Below are positions 17,024 to 26,403 of a stretch of 64,000 nucleotides of DNA, piece after piece. Position numbers and translations under genes: made by a program. The notes under the pieces are model-generated. The model did no database searches, was not told where the DNA came from, and saw only the letters and a program-made list of their open reading frames with translations. The first letter of the stretch is position 1; each line of letters begins with the position of its first letter. Origin of the DNA: Anaerobacillus alkaliphilus (GTDB lineage Bacteria; Bacillota; Bacilli; Bacillales; Anaerobacillaceae); the NCBI RefSeq assembly GCF_004116265.1, contig NZ_QOUX01000001.1:248001-312000 (forward strand). The letters run 5' to 3'.

Positions 17024-17995
17024 ATGCGAGAATTTGTAAAACCAAAGGTAGTCGTAAGCAAATGTTTAGAATTTCAAGAGTGTCGTTACGACGGTGAGAT
17101 TATCCGTGACCAAACGGTACATAATTTATTGCCATTTGTCGATTTTATCCCGGTTTGCCCAGAGGTAGAAATTGGGTTAGGAGTGCCTAGGGACGTCATT
17201 CGGATCATCGACAACAACGGAGAAGATGCACTTTATCAGCCTGCAAAAAAGCAAGATTTGACGGAAAAGATGGTTCGTTTTTCTGAACAATTTCTAGCTG
17301 AAGTAGGGGAAATTGACGGATTTATCTTAAAAAATCGTTCTCCTAGTTGTGGAATGAACGATGTGAAAGTATATGCCAAAGCTGAAAAATCACCGATCGT
17401 TCGCTCGAGCAGTGGATTATTTGGGAAACAGGTTCAAGAAAGATTTGGTTATTTAGCGGTTGAAGATGAAGGTCGGTTAAAAAACTGGACAATACGAGAA
17501 CATTTTTTTACAAAGCTATTTACAATCGCTGCTTTTAAAAAGCTGAAAAAACAAGGTCTCATAGCAGACCTAGTTGAATACCATGCAAGTAATAAATATC
17601 TATTTATGGCGTATCAGCCCACGACTTTGAAAAAAATGGGTCACATCGTTGGCAACCATGAGCGGAAATCACTTCAAGAAATTTTCGAAGAATATGAAAA
17701 AGAGCTTTATAACCTGTTTCAGAAACTTCCGAAATACACATCAAACATTAGTGTGAGTCAACATCTGTTTGGATTTTTTTCCAAAGAATTGTCTAGTAAA
17801 GAAAAAGAATTCTTTATTACGATGATTGATAAGTACAAAAAGAAAAAAGTGCCATTAAGTAGCGTCGTTAGCTTATTAAAATCATGGGCACTGCGATTTG
17901 ATAATGACTACTTATTAAAACAAACCTATTTTGACCCATACCCTGAACGTCTCGTTGAAATTAGTGACTCAGGAAAAGGCAGGGATTATAGGTAA
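17024..17995 (+). CDS. DUF523-DUF1722 fusion protein (YbgA family)
   Basis: Start chosen at the ATG after GTGGGGG. The 323-residue protein has DUF523 in the first 150 residues: KVVVSKCLEFQECRYDG with conserved Cys, FIPVCPEVEIGLGVPR and FILKNRSPSCGMNDVKVY. DUF1722 follows from about residue 185: YHASNKYLFMAYQPTTLKKM then SQHLFGFFSKELSSKEKEFF and a terminal TYFDPYPERL. The conserved Cys residues suggest metal or thiol chemistry, and family members lie near photolyase genes in some bacteria, but no reaction is known to me. It faces a paralogue carrying only the second domain. Confidence 0.85.
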   Translation: MREFVKPKVVVSKCLEFQECRYDGEIIRDQTVHNLLPFVDFIPVCPEVEIGLGVPRDVIRIIDNNGEDALYQPAKKQDLTEKMVRFSEQFLAEVGEIDGFILKNRSPSCGMNDVKVYAKAEKSPIVRSSSGLFGKQVQERFGYLAVEDEGRLKNWTIREHFFTKLFTIAAFKKLKKQGLIADLVEYHASNKYLFMAYQPTTLKKMGHIVGNHERKSLQEIFEEYEKELYNLFQKLPKYTSNISVSQHLFGFFSKELSSKEKEFFITMIDKYKKKKVPLSSVVSLLKSWALRFDNDYLLKQTYFDPYPERLVEISDSGKGRDYR

Positions 17996-17996
17996 G

Positions 17997-18028
17997 ACCC
18001 CATTATTCTAGCAATGGGGTTATTTTTT
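17997..18028 (+). terminator. Terminator
   Basis: ACCCCAT/ATGGGGT stem and a T-rich tail after the DUF523-DUF1722 gene. Confidence 0.85.
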
Positions 18029-18100
18029 TAGAGGTATGTCGGGCGACTTGTTTTTGTTCATGGTAGAATGTAATAAGAAAAAAGTATGAGGGGGATTATT

Positions 18101-19252
18101 GTGAAGTTTATTCATACAGCAGATTGGCATTTAGGCAAGCTTGTCCATGGAATTCATATGACAGAAGATCAAAAGCATATGTTAGAACAATTTGTGCAGC
18201 TCGTTGCTGAAGAAAAACCAGATGCGGTTGTCATTGCAGGTGACTTATACGACCGTTCTGTACCACCTACAGCGGCAGTTGAGGTTTTGCATGATGTCTT
18301 CTATACAATTACCACTGAGCTAAATATACCTGTCTTAGCCATATCAGGGAACCACGATAGTGGCGAACGTATTCACTTCGGAAATCAACTTTTCCGTAAG
18401 AGTAATTTATTTATTGAAGGTAAACCAACAAAACACTTTTCCCCAGTTCAAATAAATGGAGTAAATTTTTACTTAATGCCATATGCAGAACCTAGTACAA
18501 TTCGTTATTTGCTTGATGATGCATCGATTTTTAATCATGAAGATGCGATGAAACGAATGGTTCAGTTAATGGAACAATCTCTTAATCCGAATGATCCAAA
18601 CGTAATGATCGGACATGCCTTTGTCTTAGGTGGTATGCAATCTGATTCTGAGAGAAGTTTATCGGTAGGTGGGTCTGAGGTCATTGGTGCAGAGGTATTT
18701 TCGCCGTTTCACTATACAGCTTTAGGTCATCTTCATAGTCCAAGTGCGATTAACCATCCGACAGTTTATTATTCAGGATCGTTAATGAAATACTCGTTCT
18801 CGGAAGCGAAACAAGAAAAGTCTGTTTCTATTGTAACAATTGATGATAAAGGTTCGATTTCAGTTGCTTACAAGAGTCTGACTCCAAAATATGATATGAG
18901 AATTATTGAAGGGCATATTGAAGAGCTACTAGATAGTAATTTCTATCTATCTCAAAATGTAGAAGACTATCTAAAAATTAGGTTACTAGACGAAGGAGCA
19001 CTTATCGATCCGATCGGCAAATTGCGTACGGTTTATCCTAATGTCCTTCATTTAGAACGAAAAGTCGAACAACAAGATGCCAAAAAAGATAAATTGTATC
19101 ACATTGATGCAAGCAAACAAAAAGGCACGCTTGATCTATTCACTAGCTTCTATAATGAAATGACAACGAATGAGTTTAACCAGGAAAAACAAGAAGTCTT
19201 AACAAAAGTTATTGAGGCTGTCGAAGGGAACAAGGGGGTAACTTGTAAATGA
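18101..19252 (+). CDS. sbcD: Exonuclease subunit SbcD
   Basis: Start chosen at the GTG six bases after GAGGGGG. The 383-residue protein is the Mre11-type nuclease subunit of the SbcCD complex, which opens hairpins and degrades double-strand DNA ends. Metallophosphoesterase motifs are visible: TADWHLGK, AGDLYDRS, SGNHDSGER, then GHAFVLGG and ALGHLHS. It overlaps sbcC by four bases (ATGA), typical of translational coupling. Confidence 0.95.
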   Translation: MKFIHTADWHLGKLVHGIHMTEDQKHMLEQFVQLVAEEKPDAVVIAGDLYDRSVPPTAAVEVLHDVFYTITTELNIPVLAISGNHDSGERIHFGNQLFRKSNLFIEGKPTKHFSPVQINGVNFYLMPYAEPSTIRYLLDDASIFNHEDAMKRMVQLMEQSLNPNDPNVMIGHAFVLGGMQSDSERSLSVGGSEVIGAEVFSPFHYTALGHLHSPSAINHPTVYYSGSLMKYSFSEAKQEKSVSIVTIDDKGSISVAYKSLTPKYDMRIIEGHIEELLDSNFYLSQNVEDYLKIRLLDEGALIDPIGKLRTVYPNVLHLERKVEQQDAKKDKLYHIDASKQKGTLDLFTSFYNEMTTNEFNQEKQEVLTKVIEAVEGNKGVTCK

Positions 19253-22200
19253 GACCTTTAAAATTAACGATGCAAGCATTTGGTCCTTATGCTACAAAGC
19301 AAGAAGTAGATTTTACGAAATTAGGCGAAAAGACAATGTTTGTCGTATCAGGACCTACAGGCGCTGGGAAAACGACAATCTTTGATGGAATTAGCTTTGC
19401 GATCTATGGAAAAGCAAGTGGTGACGATCGGAGTGGTGCAGACCTTCGCAGCCAATTCACTCAAGACGATACTCTGACAGAGGTATCGCTTGTATTCGAG
19501 CTTCGAGGAAAACGATATTTAATCATTCGAAGTCCACAACAAGAAAAAAGAAAATCTCGCGGTGAGGGAACGACTACGATTAACTCAAAGGCTGAGTTAT
19601 ATGAGCTGAAGGAAGATGAAAATCAGTTATTAGCATCGAATGTTCGTGAAGTCGATGAAAAAGTGGACGAAATCATGAAAATTGATTGCCATCAATTCCG
19701 CCAGATTATGATGATTCCTCAAGGAGAGTTTCGAAAGCTGTTAGTTTCTGAGAGTAAAGATAAAGAAAAAATTCTTCAGAAGCTATTTCATACTGAACAC
19801 TATAAAGGGATTGAAGATAAGCTTAGAGAAAGCGCAGCACATTTACGAAAGCAAGTAGAGCGAAGTATGCTTGAACGCAAAAGTTATATTGACCGAATTC
19901 AATCACAGGGTAACGAGAAGCTTGGAGAGTTATTACAAAGCGAGCATGTGAATATAAAAGATTTACTACAAGAGCTAAAAATGGTTATTGAGGAAGATCA
20001 AGGTAGCCTTACGAATTTTGCTAGTACGATTACTAGTAAAGAGGAGTTACGGAAGCTGATTGAAACAGAAATTCACCATGGCAACTCGCTACTAGAGCAA
20101 ATGGAGCTAAAGGATCAACTACTAGAGTTAAAACAAAAGTTAGAAGCTAGACAGCCCGACTTTCAGAAGATAGTAGAGGCTATTCAGTTAGCTGAAAAAG
20201 CGGCTATTTTATTTCAACATGAAGAACGGAGCATAGAGGCAGCCCGTCAAGTCGTTACGAAAGAACAAGAGCTACAAAATGCTCAAAACCTCATTGAAAG
20301 CTTAACTACGTTGTTAAAAGAAAAACAAGGTCGCTTACAAGAGGAAGAAGAGAATGCAAGCGTTAGGGAAGCTTACCGTCAGGAAATTGGTCGTTTGCAG
20401 CTTTTGGAAAAAGATATCTTGTCATTTTTGACGATTGAACAAGACGTCAAACGATTACATGCTTCTTTAGAAACGTTAAAGGAAAATAAAGGCAAGTATG
20501 AGAGCCAGTTAACAAAGGTTGAAGAACAACAGGAAAGCTTAGGTAAGGAAAAAGAAGTGATCAACGAAGCGAAGCTAAAGAAAGCTGAGGTCGCTGTTCA
20601 GATCTCATCTGAAGAGCGAATGTTAGAAAGAGTTACCCTTTTACTAACCAATAAAAAACAATTAATTACGCTAGAAAATCAATTTTCCAATACAGAAGAT
20701 GATCGTGATGAGCTAGAAGAAACTATGACAGAGAAAAATGCAGCACTCGAAAGTTTGCTAGACTCGTGGAATAAAGGTCAAGCAGGACTGTTAGCACAAC
20801 ACCTCGGGGACGATCACCCATGTCCTGTGTGTGGAGCGACGGATCATCCGAACAAAGCGACAATTCACGGTGATATGCCAACAGAAGCACAAATTAAGGA
20901 AGCAAGGCAAGTGGTGAAGGAAGTAGAACTAGAGAAACAAAAAATTGACTCGCTTTATTATGAGGCAAAATCTAAATTTGAAACACAAATGGACCAAGTC
21001 ATAAAACTAGCGGATGAGGTAAGTGAAAATCTTCCACAACCATTACGATCAGCTTCTCTTGAAGAACTACAGGAGCATTATGAAGACAAGTGTCAGCAGT
21101 TAAACCAGGAGTTAAAACAATTGGAAGAGAAAATTGGTTCTGCTCTAAAGGTGGATGAGCAAATTCAACTACTCGTGTCACAAGCTCAAAAAGTGAAGGA
21201 ACTACTAACAAAATGCACGGATGAACATGAAAGCCTCTATACGTCCTATATCGAAAAACGTGGTGAATACAAGCGTTTAATTGATACGCTCCCGGAAGAA
21301 CTACGTAACGAAAATGAATATAGACATCAGGTAGCTAGTCAACAACAACGTTTGAAGAAGCTCGAAACAGCGTACCAAGAGGCTCAAACAGCAGTGGCTG
21401 AGACAACGCGGAAAATCGCTTCAGTAGAAGGATCGCTTTCGTCCCTGCAAAAAGTGGTTACTGAATTAAAAGAACGCCAAAAAGAATTGCAGCAAACGTT
21501 TCAAGACAAACTTCAGGAGTTAGGATTTAGTTCGATCATCGATTATAGTGAAGGAAAGCTACCGGAGATTGAAGTCAAAAGATTAGCAGAAAAGGTACAG
21601 TCATATCGTGAGGAATTGCGATCTGTCACGGATCGTTATAACGATTTAGTGGTCCGTTTAACCAACATCGAAAAGCCTGACTTAGAGACATTAAACAATA
21701 AATTACAAGCAGTCCTTGGTGAAATCTCTGAATTGCAGGAGCAACGAAATATTCTCTACCATAAAGTACAGACCAACACGAATATTTATGAAACAATAGA
21801 AAGCATAAACAAGCAAATGGCTTCTGTTGAGGAAGAATACAAAACGGTTGGGGAACTAGCTGATATTGCAGCCGGGAAAAATACTTATCGGATTACATTT
21901 GAACGATTTGTATTGGCATCGTTTTTAGATGACATCATTAAAGCCGCAAACGCTAGATTAAATCGAATGACAAATGGACGTTATCAGCTGCAAAGAAAAA
22001 CGGAACGTTCAAAAGGTAATGCCCAGAGTGGGTTAGAGTTATTAGCATTTGACCAATATACAGGCGGTTCTCGCCATGTAAAAACATTATCTGGTGGAGA
22101 GAGTTTTAAAGCATCTCTATCCTTAGCATTAGGTTTAGCAGATATTGTTCAGAGCTACTCAGGTGGAGTTTCAATGGAAACAATGTTTATTGATGAAGGC

Positions 22201-22392
22201 TTCGGAACATTAGATCCAGAGTCTTTAGAGAACGCCATTGAAACATTAATTGACATTCAAAGTACTGGGCGACTTGTAGGAGTGATCTCTCACGTTCCGG
22301 AATTAAAAGAACGTATTGATGCCCGATTTGAAGTAGCTTCTACTCAATCTGGTAGTGTTGTTAAGTATTATGGAGATACGGTATCTATGTAA
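19249..22392 (+). CDS. sbcC: Exonuclease subunit SbcC
   Basis: A 1047-residue Rad50-type ATPase. Walker A GPTGAGKT lies at residues 35-42. Long coiled-coil arms run from about 180 to 490 and 560 to 860, with the zinc-hook CPVC at 525-528 between them. The C-terminal ATPase half carries the signature LSGGESFKASLSLALGL and Walker B MFIDEGFGTLD. The hook dimerises through zinc, holding two DNA ends. The gene is coupled to sbcD and followed by a strong terminator. Confidence 0.96.
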   Translation: MRPLKLTMQAFGPYATKQEVDFTKLGEKTMFVVSGPTGAGKTTIFDGISFAIYGKASGDDRSGADLRSQFTQDDTLTEVSLVFELRGKRYLIIRSPQQEKRKSRGEGTTTINSKAELYELKEDENQLLASNVREVDEKVDEIMKIDCHQFRQIMMIPQGEFRKLLVSESKDKEKILQKLFHTEHYKGIEDKLRESAAHLRKQVERSMLERKSYIDRIQSQGNEKLGELLQSEHVNIKDLLQELKMVIEEDQGSLTNFASTITSKEELRKLIETEIHHGNSLLEQMELKDQLLELKQKLEARQPDFQKIVEAIQLAEKAAILFQHEERSIEAARQVVTKEQELQNAQNLIESLTTLLKEKQGRLQEEEENASVREAYRQEIGRLQLLEKDILSFLTIEQDVKRLHASLETLKENKGKYESQLTKVEEQQESLGKEKEVINEAKLKKAEVAVQISSEERMLERVTLLLTNKKQLITLENQFSNTEDDRDELEETMTEKNAALESLLDSWNKGQAGLLAQHLGDDHPCPVCGATDHPNKATIHGDMPTEAQIKEARQVVKEVELEKQKIDSLYYEAKSKFETQMDQVIKLADEVSENLPQPLRSASLEELQEHYEDKCQQLNQELKQLEEKIGSALKVDEQIQLLVSQAQKVKELLTKCTDEHESLYTSYIEKRGEYKRLIDTLPEELRNENEYRHQVASQQQRLKKLETAYQEAQTAVAETTRKIASVEGSLSSLQKVVTELKERQKELQQTFQDKLQELGFSSIIDYSEGKLPEIEVKRLAEKVQSYREELRSVTDRYNDLVVRLTNIEKPDLETLNNKLQAVLGEISELQEQRNILYHKVQTNTNIYETIESINKQMASVEEEYKTVGELADIAAGKNTYRITFERFVLASFLDDIIKAANARLNRMTNGRYQLQRKTERSKGNAQSGLELLAFDQYTGGSRHVKTLSGGESFKASLSLALGLADIVQSYSGGVSMETMFIDEGFGTLDPESLENAIETLIDIQSTGRLVGVISHVPELKERIDARFEVASTQSGSVVKYYGDTVSM

Positions 22393-22400
22393 TTAGGTGT

Positions 22401-22436
22401 AAGAGGGTGTCCAAAAGCAGGGACACCCTCTTTTTT
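22401..22436 (+). terminator. Terminator of sbcDC
   Basis: AGAGGGTGTCC/GGACACCCTCTTTTTT hairpin. Confidence 0.95.
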
Positions 22437-22652
22437 ATATGGCGGCCATATATTCCACTAATTTCGTATTTTTTGGCTATCATGGATTAAACGTCCACTG
22501 TAATATTATTAGTCAATAACTGGACTTTCGTTGTATCTACAGCAAAAAGTTCACCAACTTTTCTTCCTACTTCCACAATTTTGAGCATTGTTTAGGAATG
22601 TGTTGGGAACAATTGCTATAATGTAAATAGTTTAAATTAAAGGGGTGTTAGT

Positions 22653-23189
22653 ATGCCTATAGAAAAAGCAACATTTGCTGGAGGATGTTTTTGGTGCATG
22701 GTGAAGCCGTTCCACGAACAAGAAGGAATCCATAGTGTAACTGTCGGTTATACAGGTGGTCATACGGAAAAGCCAACATATAAAGAAGTATGTCAAGAAA
22801 ACACGGGACATTATGAAGCAGTTCAAATTACATTTGATCCTGAACTGTATCCTTATGAAAAGTTACTAGATGTGTTTTGGAAACAAATTGATCCAACTGA
22901 TCCAGGCGGTCAATTTGGAGATAGAGGCCAGTCGTATCAAACAGCTATCTTTTACCATAGCAAAGAACAAGAGGAGAAAGCAGAACACTCTAAGAAACAA
23001 CTCGAGGAAAGCGGAAGATTTACAAAGCCAATTGTAACAGCAATTCTTCCTGCAAGTACGTTCTATGTTGGTGAAGACTACCATCAAGATTATTATAAGA
23101 AAAACCCGGCTCATTATTCGTTATATAGTGTTGGCTCAGGCCGAGTCGGGTTTATTAAGACACATTGGGAGGACGAGAATAATGAGTGA
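22653..23189 (+). CDS. msrA: Peptide methionine-(S)-sulfoxide reductase
   Basis: A 178-residue cytoplasmic repair enzyme reducing Met-S-sulfoxide in proteins. The active-site motif GGCFWC places the nucleophilic Cys at residue 12. Other family blocks are [26 protein letters not shown] and [23 protein letters not shown] follows AGGGGTG. It overlaps msrB by eight bases, so the two are translated together and repair both stereoisomers. Confidence 0.96.
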   Translation: MPIEKATFAGGCFWCMVKPFHEQEGIHSVTVGYTGGHTEKPTYKEVCQENTGHYEAVQITFDPELYPYEKLLDVFWKQIDPTDPGGQFGDRGQSYQTAIFYHSKEQEEKAEHSKKQLEESGRFTKPIVTAILPASTFYVGEDYHQDYYKKNPAHYSLYSVGSGRVGFIKTHWEDENNE

Positions 23190-23604
23190 AGAGTTAAAAA
23201 AGCGATTAACGCCAATGCAATATGAAGTTACACAGCGAAATGGGACAGAACCACCGTTTCAAAATGAGTATTGGAATAAAAAGGAAGAAGGTATTTACGT
23301 AGATATTATCAACGGCGAACCCCTATTTTCATCGACGGATAAGTTTGACTCGGGTTGTGGTTGGCCAAGTTTCACCAAACCACTTTCAGAAGATCTCATC
23401 GTTGAAAAAAGTGATTTAAGTCATTTTATGATTCGAACTGAAGTGCGCACAAAAAGCTCTGACTCACATTTAGGTCATGTGTTTAATGACGGGCCACCGC
23501 CAACTAATCTCCGCTATTGTATCAATTCAGCAAGTTTAGATTTCATATCAAAAGAGCAGCTTAGTGAAAAAGGGCTTGGTCAATACTTAGAGCTTTTTAA
23601 ATAG
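23182..23604 (+). CDS. msrB: Peptide methionine-(R)-sulfoxide reductase
   Basis: Start chosen at the ATG behind GGGAGGACGAG, inside the end of msrA. The 140-residue protein shows [19 protein letters not shown], the SGCGWPSF block and the active-site RYCINSASL with nucleophile Cys113. The two CxxC zinc motifs of many MsrB proteins are absent ([13 protein letters not shown] replaces GIYxCxxCxxPLF), so it belongs to the zinc-free type. Confidence 0.95.
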   Translation: MSEELKKRLTPMQYEVTQRNGTEPPFQNEYWNKKEEGIYVDIINGEPLFSSTDKFDSGCGWPSFTKPLSEDLIVEKSDLSHFMIRTEVRTKSSDSHLGHVFNDGPPPTNLRYCINSASLDFISKEQLSEKGLGQYLELFK

Positions 23605-23619
23605 ATGAATGAGTAAAAG

Positions 23620-23646
23620 AAAGGACAGTATCGATACTGTCCTTTT
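23620..23646 (+). terminator. Terminator of msrAB
   Basis: AAAGGACAGTA/TACTGTCCTTTT hairpin with a TCGA loop. Confidence 0.92.
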
Positions 23647-23788
23647 ACATGTGTATTGTCATATTCAACAGTAGCTATACATAAGATTTCCTATACTATT
23701 CTTTCAGGGAATAGTATATAGTGTTATTTTTCTGACTATTCAAACAAATCATGGAAACAAATCTAACGAAAATGGAGTGTTGTTATTC

Positions 23789-23914
23789 ATGGCAAAAAGG
23801 AAGCGTATCAGAAAAACAATTCGTATGGTAATTCGTGAAGCAAAAAGAGAACAGAAAGAGCAAACGCAGAATACAAAATCATTGTTACAACAGAAAGGCA
23901 ATTTTGAAGAGTAA
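23789..23914 (+). CDS. Small basic protein (41 aa)
   Basis: ATG about ten bases after ATGGAG; the product begins MAKRKRIRKTIRMVIREAKR and ends EQKEQTQNTKSLLQQKGNFEE. It is a highly charged probable helix, Arg/Lys-rich at the N-terminus. I do not recognise it. It lies between the msrAB terminator and the terminator of the convergent structured RNA. Confidence 0.5.
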   Translation: MAKRKRIRKTIRMVIREAKREQKEQTQNTKSLLQQKGNFEE

Positions 23915-23948
23915 CATCAGAGACATATGTTTAGTGCTAGAGATTAAT

Positions 23949-24192
23949 AAAAGCCTGCATTCAGTCGAATGCAGGCTTTACTAAGTTATGTATGGTGTCC
24001 CGCTCTGACGTAACTCCTAGTGTCTCAATACCCGCTCTCAAGCAGGTGGGTATCCTCGGTTATTGTTCCAACTTCCAATTAGCTTACTTGGCTTGTTGTC
24101 CGAATAACTATGTGAATTCCCTTTAACAATGCATCGGTTTGAGACATCTTAAGTCACGCTCATCGCAGGATGTTGTAGAACCGTTTTCTTAT
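23949..24192 (-). ncRNA. Structured RNA, candidate 6S-like RNA
   Basis: A minus-strand transcription unit of about 245 nt with its own promoter and terminator (stem AAAGCCTGCATTC, 23950-23979, minus-strand T run). The 5' and 3' halves form a long rod: TGTCTCAA pairs with TTGAGACA, GTGACTT with GGAGTTAC, and TCCTGC with GCGGGA. Inside lie a large open region, GCATTGTT/AACAAT pairing and a 3'-side hairpin TACCC...GGGTA. A closing stem, a central bubble with a 3' hairpin and an apical stem is the layout of 6S RNA, which mimics an open promoter and binds RNA polymerase. No good coding frame fits. The class assignment is by structure only. Confidence 0.5.
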
Positions 24193-24198
24193 ATTTAT

Positions 24199-24227
24199 AT
24201 ATTAATATAGATTTGTGGCGGAGGCAA
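24199..24227 (-). promoter_or_regulatory. SigA-type promoter of the structured RNA
   Basis: Minus strand: TTGCCT (24222-24227), 17-bp spacer, TAATAT (24199-24204). Predicted start near 24192, at the 5' end of the folded region. Confidence 0.55.
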
Positions 24228-24372
24228 TAGTTACTTCTTGCCAAAAATACAGTAAAGATTGGTAGCAATATTACCATGGATTTTGTTGTTACCATATCCA
24301 GATTAAGGTACTATCTTATTATCATATGCTTTTTTTTCTGAATTTTTTACTAAACTTAAAGGTGGGGATCGT

Positions 24373-24915
24373 ATGTTTATGTTTGAGACAGACAGACTAG
24401 TGTTACGTCCGTTCGAGGAAAAAGATGCTCCTGCGGTACAGACATTAACCAGTAATATTGAATTGGCTCGGACGACACTACATATTCCATACCCATACCC
24501 GGCAGGTTATGCTACTCATTGGATCGCCAGTTGTAAAGATAGATTGAAAAAAGGTAATAGTTATTCGTTTGCGATTATCTTAAAAGAGACAACGGAATTA
24601 GTTGGCTGCATCACCTTAACCGTCGCTTTAAATCATAAACGAGGCGAAATTGCCTATTGGATAGGGAAACCTTATTGGCACAACGGTTATGCGACAGAGG
24701 CTACAATAAGAATCATTGAATTTGCATTTCATCAACTTCAACTAAATCGTGTTTGGGCGTGTGTAATGACAAAAAATAAAGCTTCGATAGAGGTAATGAA
24801 AAAGTCTGGTCTATTATATGAAGGTACGTTTCCACAACATGTCCTTAAGTGGGAACAGTATGAGGACGTTTCTTACTATGGGATTTTAAAAGACCAATAT
24901 GAAAAAATAAGTTAG
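24373..24915 (+). CDS. GNAT acetyltransferase, RimJ/RimL type
   Basis: A 180-residue GNAT-fold enzyme beginning FETDRLVLRPFEEKDAPAVQ. The acetyl-CoA loop is seen in IGKPYWHNGYATEATIRIIE and the C-terminal part reads NRVWACVMTKNKASIEVMKK then SGLLYEGTF, as in ribosomal-protein N-terminal acetyltransferases of the RimJ/RimL group. The target protein or small molecule is unknown. ATG follows GGTGGGGATC. Monocistronic. Confidence 0.85.
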   Translation: MFMFETDRLVLRPFEEKDAPAVQTLTSNIELARTTLHIPYPYPAGYATHWIASCKDRLKKGNSYSFAIILKETTELVGCITLTVALNHKRGEIAYWIGKPYWHNGYATEATIRIIEFAFHQLQLNRVWACVMTKNKASIEVMKKSGLLYEGTFPQHVLKWEQYEDVSYYGILKDQYEKIS

Positions 24916-25060
24916 GCAGTATGGGAAACCAAGGGATTAATCCAAAAATATGTTCTAACGATAGATTAGGGTTATCTTACTTAGATAGAAGCGGATTTTG
25001 AGTAGTTATGGCGAACATATGGTAAAATGCAAGAAAGTATTTTGTAGGAGGATAAAATGA

Positions 25061-25408
25061 ATGAAGCCTATCATTGTTGATCAAGTTGAAGAATTATTAA
25101 ATAACTTTAAAGATAAGCCAATATACTTACATTTAGAAACGACCAACGGAGCTTATGCGGCGCATCGTAACGAAGGGATGATGACGGTTAGTGCATTTAT
25201 TCGCAACGGAAAAATTCAGTTTTCACACGGCAAAATCACAGGGAGTCACCCTTACCGTGTAGGACTTAAGCTAGAGGATGGCTGGGTTTATGCTCAAGGG
25301 CTGACTGATTGGGAAGTTACGTCAGACGGTCAGATTCTGCTCGCTGGACATGATAGTGAAGGTAGAATAGCGATTTCATTACAATTGAGCGAAAAACCAT
25401 TTAACTAG
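25061..25408 (+). CDS. yojF: YojF family protein (DUF1806)
   Basis: A 115-residue protein (VDQVEELLNNFKDKPIYLHL and HGKITGSHPYRVGLKLEDGW) matching YojF. It is almost always paired with bshB2, as here, 23 bp upstream. The role is not known but the conserved pairing suggests support of bacillithiol metabolism. ATG follows AGGAGGATAAAATGA; an overlapping upstream ATG is out of frame. Confidence 0.88.
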   Translation: MKPIIVDQVEELLNNFKDKPIYLHLETTNGAYAAHRNEGMMTVSAFIRNGKIQFSHGKITGSHPYRVGLKLEDGWVYAQGLTDWEVTSDGQILLAGHDSEGRIAISLQLSEKPFN

Positions 25409-25431
25409 TAGAGGGAAAGAAGGGATAGACA

Positions 25432-26082
25432 ATGAAAGAAAATCATGTTCTAGTTGTATTTCCTCACCCAGACGATGAATCATTTGGTCCGGGTGGTACA
25501 ATTGCTGAATATACACAATCCGGGATCCCGGTAACATACGCTTGTTTAACATTAGGGGAAATGGGGCGGAATATGGGCACGCCGCCATTTGCAAATCGTG
25601 AAACCCTTCCTTTATTAAGAAAAGAAGAGCTTGCAGATGCATGTGCTATTTTAGGCATAAACGATTTACGCATGCTTGGATACAGAGACAAGACGGTTGA
25701 ATTTGAAGATGAAGATAAGGTTATTGCCTCAATTAAAGAGATTATTAACGAGATTAAACCATCATTAATTATTACACATTACCCTGGACATGGGGTGCAT
25801 CCTGACCACGATGCAACAGGCCATGCAACAGTAGAGGCTGTTCGTCAGCTACCAGTAGCTGAGCGTCCTACCGTCCATTGTATGGCAATTACAAAAGAAC
25901 GGGAAAGAGTTCTTGGAAAGCCAGATGTAGTGAAAGACGTCAGCGAAACGATGGATACAAAAATAGCTGCCATTAAAGCGCACCGTTCGCAAACAGAAGC
26001 TATCTTCAAACAAAGCAGCAATCAAAAAGTTAACTTAAGAAATTGGTTAACTGAAGAACAATTCTGGACTTACCGTTTTTAA
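25432..26082 (+). CDS. bshB2: Bacillithiol biosynthesis deacetylase BshB2
   Basis: A 216-residue LmbE-family zinc deacetylase. The metal motif PHPDDE near residue 11 and the second motif HPDHDATG are present, with GEMGRNMGTPP characteristic of the BshB2 branch. It deacetylates GlcNAc-malate, the second step of bacillithiol synthesis in Firmicutes. It is translated with yojF. Its stop lies just before a MITE. Confidence 0.93.
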   Translation: MKENHVLVVFPHPDDESFGPGGTIAEYTQSGIPVTYACLTLGEMGRNMGTPPFANRETLPLLRKEELADACAILGINDLRMLGYRDKTVEFEDEDKVIASIKEIINEIKPSLIITHYPGHGVHPDHDATGHATVEAVRQLPVAERPTVHCMAITKERERVLGKPDVVKDVSETMDTKIAAIKAHRSQTEAIFKQSSNQKVNLRNWLTEEQFWTYRF

Positions 26083-26085
26083 AGA

Positions 26086-26342
26086 GGCTCTTTTCGTAAA
26101 CATTGCTCCTGCGGTTACTCGTCGCACAAAAAAAACATTGCTCCTGCGGTTACTCGTCGCACAAAAAACTGTGGCTTTTTTATCCTAAAATAATCGGAAA
26201 AATACTCTAGATGAGGAAGTCAGCCAATAAATTATGTAAGAAAAGAGCTGTACTTACTAAATTAGTGGTAAATTCTTAGTAATTTGTGTAAAAATCCGGC
26301 TTTTTGGATTTTTACGAAGAAACAAACTTTGCGAAAACAGCT
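26086..26342 (+). mobile_element. MITE copy B (257 bp) with duplicated module
   Basis: GGCTCTTTTCGTAAACATTG end at 26086 and a CAGCT end at 26342; flanks TTTTAAAGA and TTTTAAAAA. It is longer than other copies because a 35-bp unit containing CTCCTGCGGTTACTCGTCGC is present twice in tandem at about 26099-26168. Confidence 0.85.
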
Positions 26343-26346
26343 TTTT

Positions 26347-26400
26347 AAAAAAAGGTAGCACTTCTCTAATGCCTACGCATGATGAAAAGTACTACCTTTT
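26347..26400 (-). terminator. Terminator of the 26404-26634 gene
   Basis: Minus strand: AAAGGTAGTACTT pairs with AAGTGCTACCTTT and is followed by Ts. It abuts the MITE. Confidence 0.75.
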
Positions 26401-26403
26401 CTT

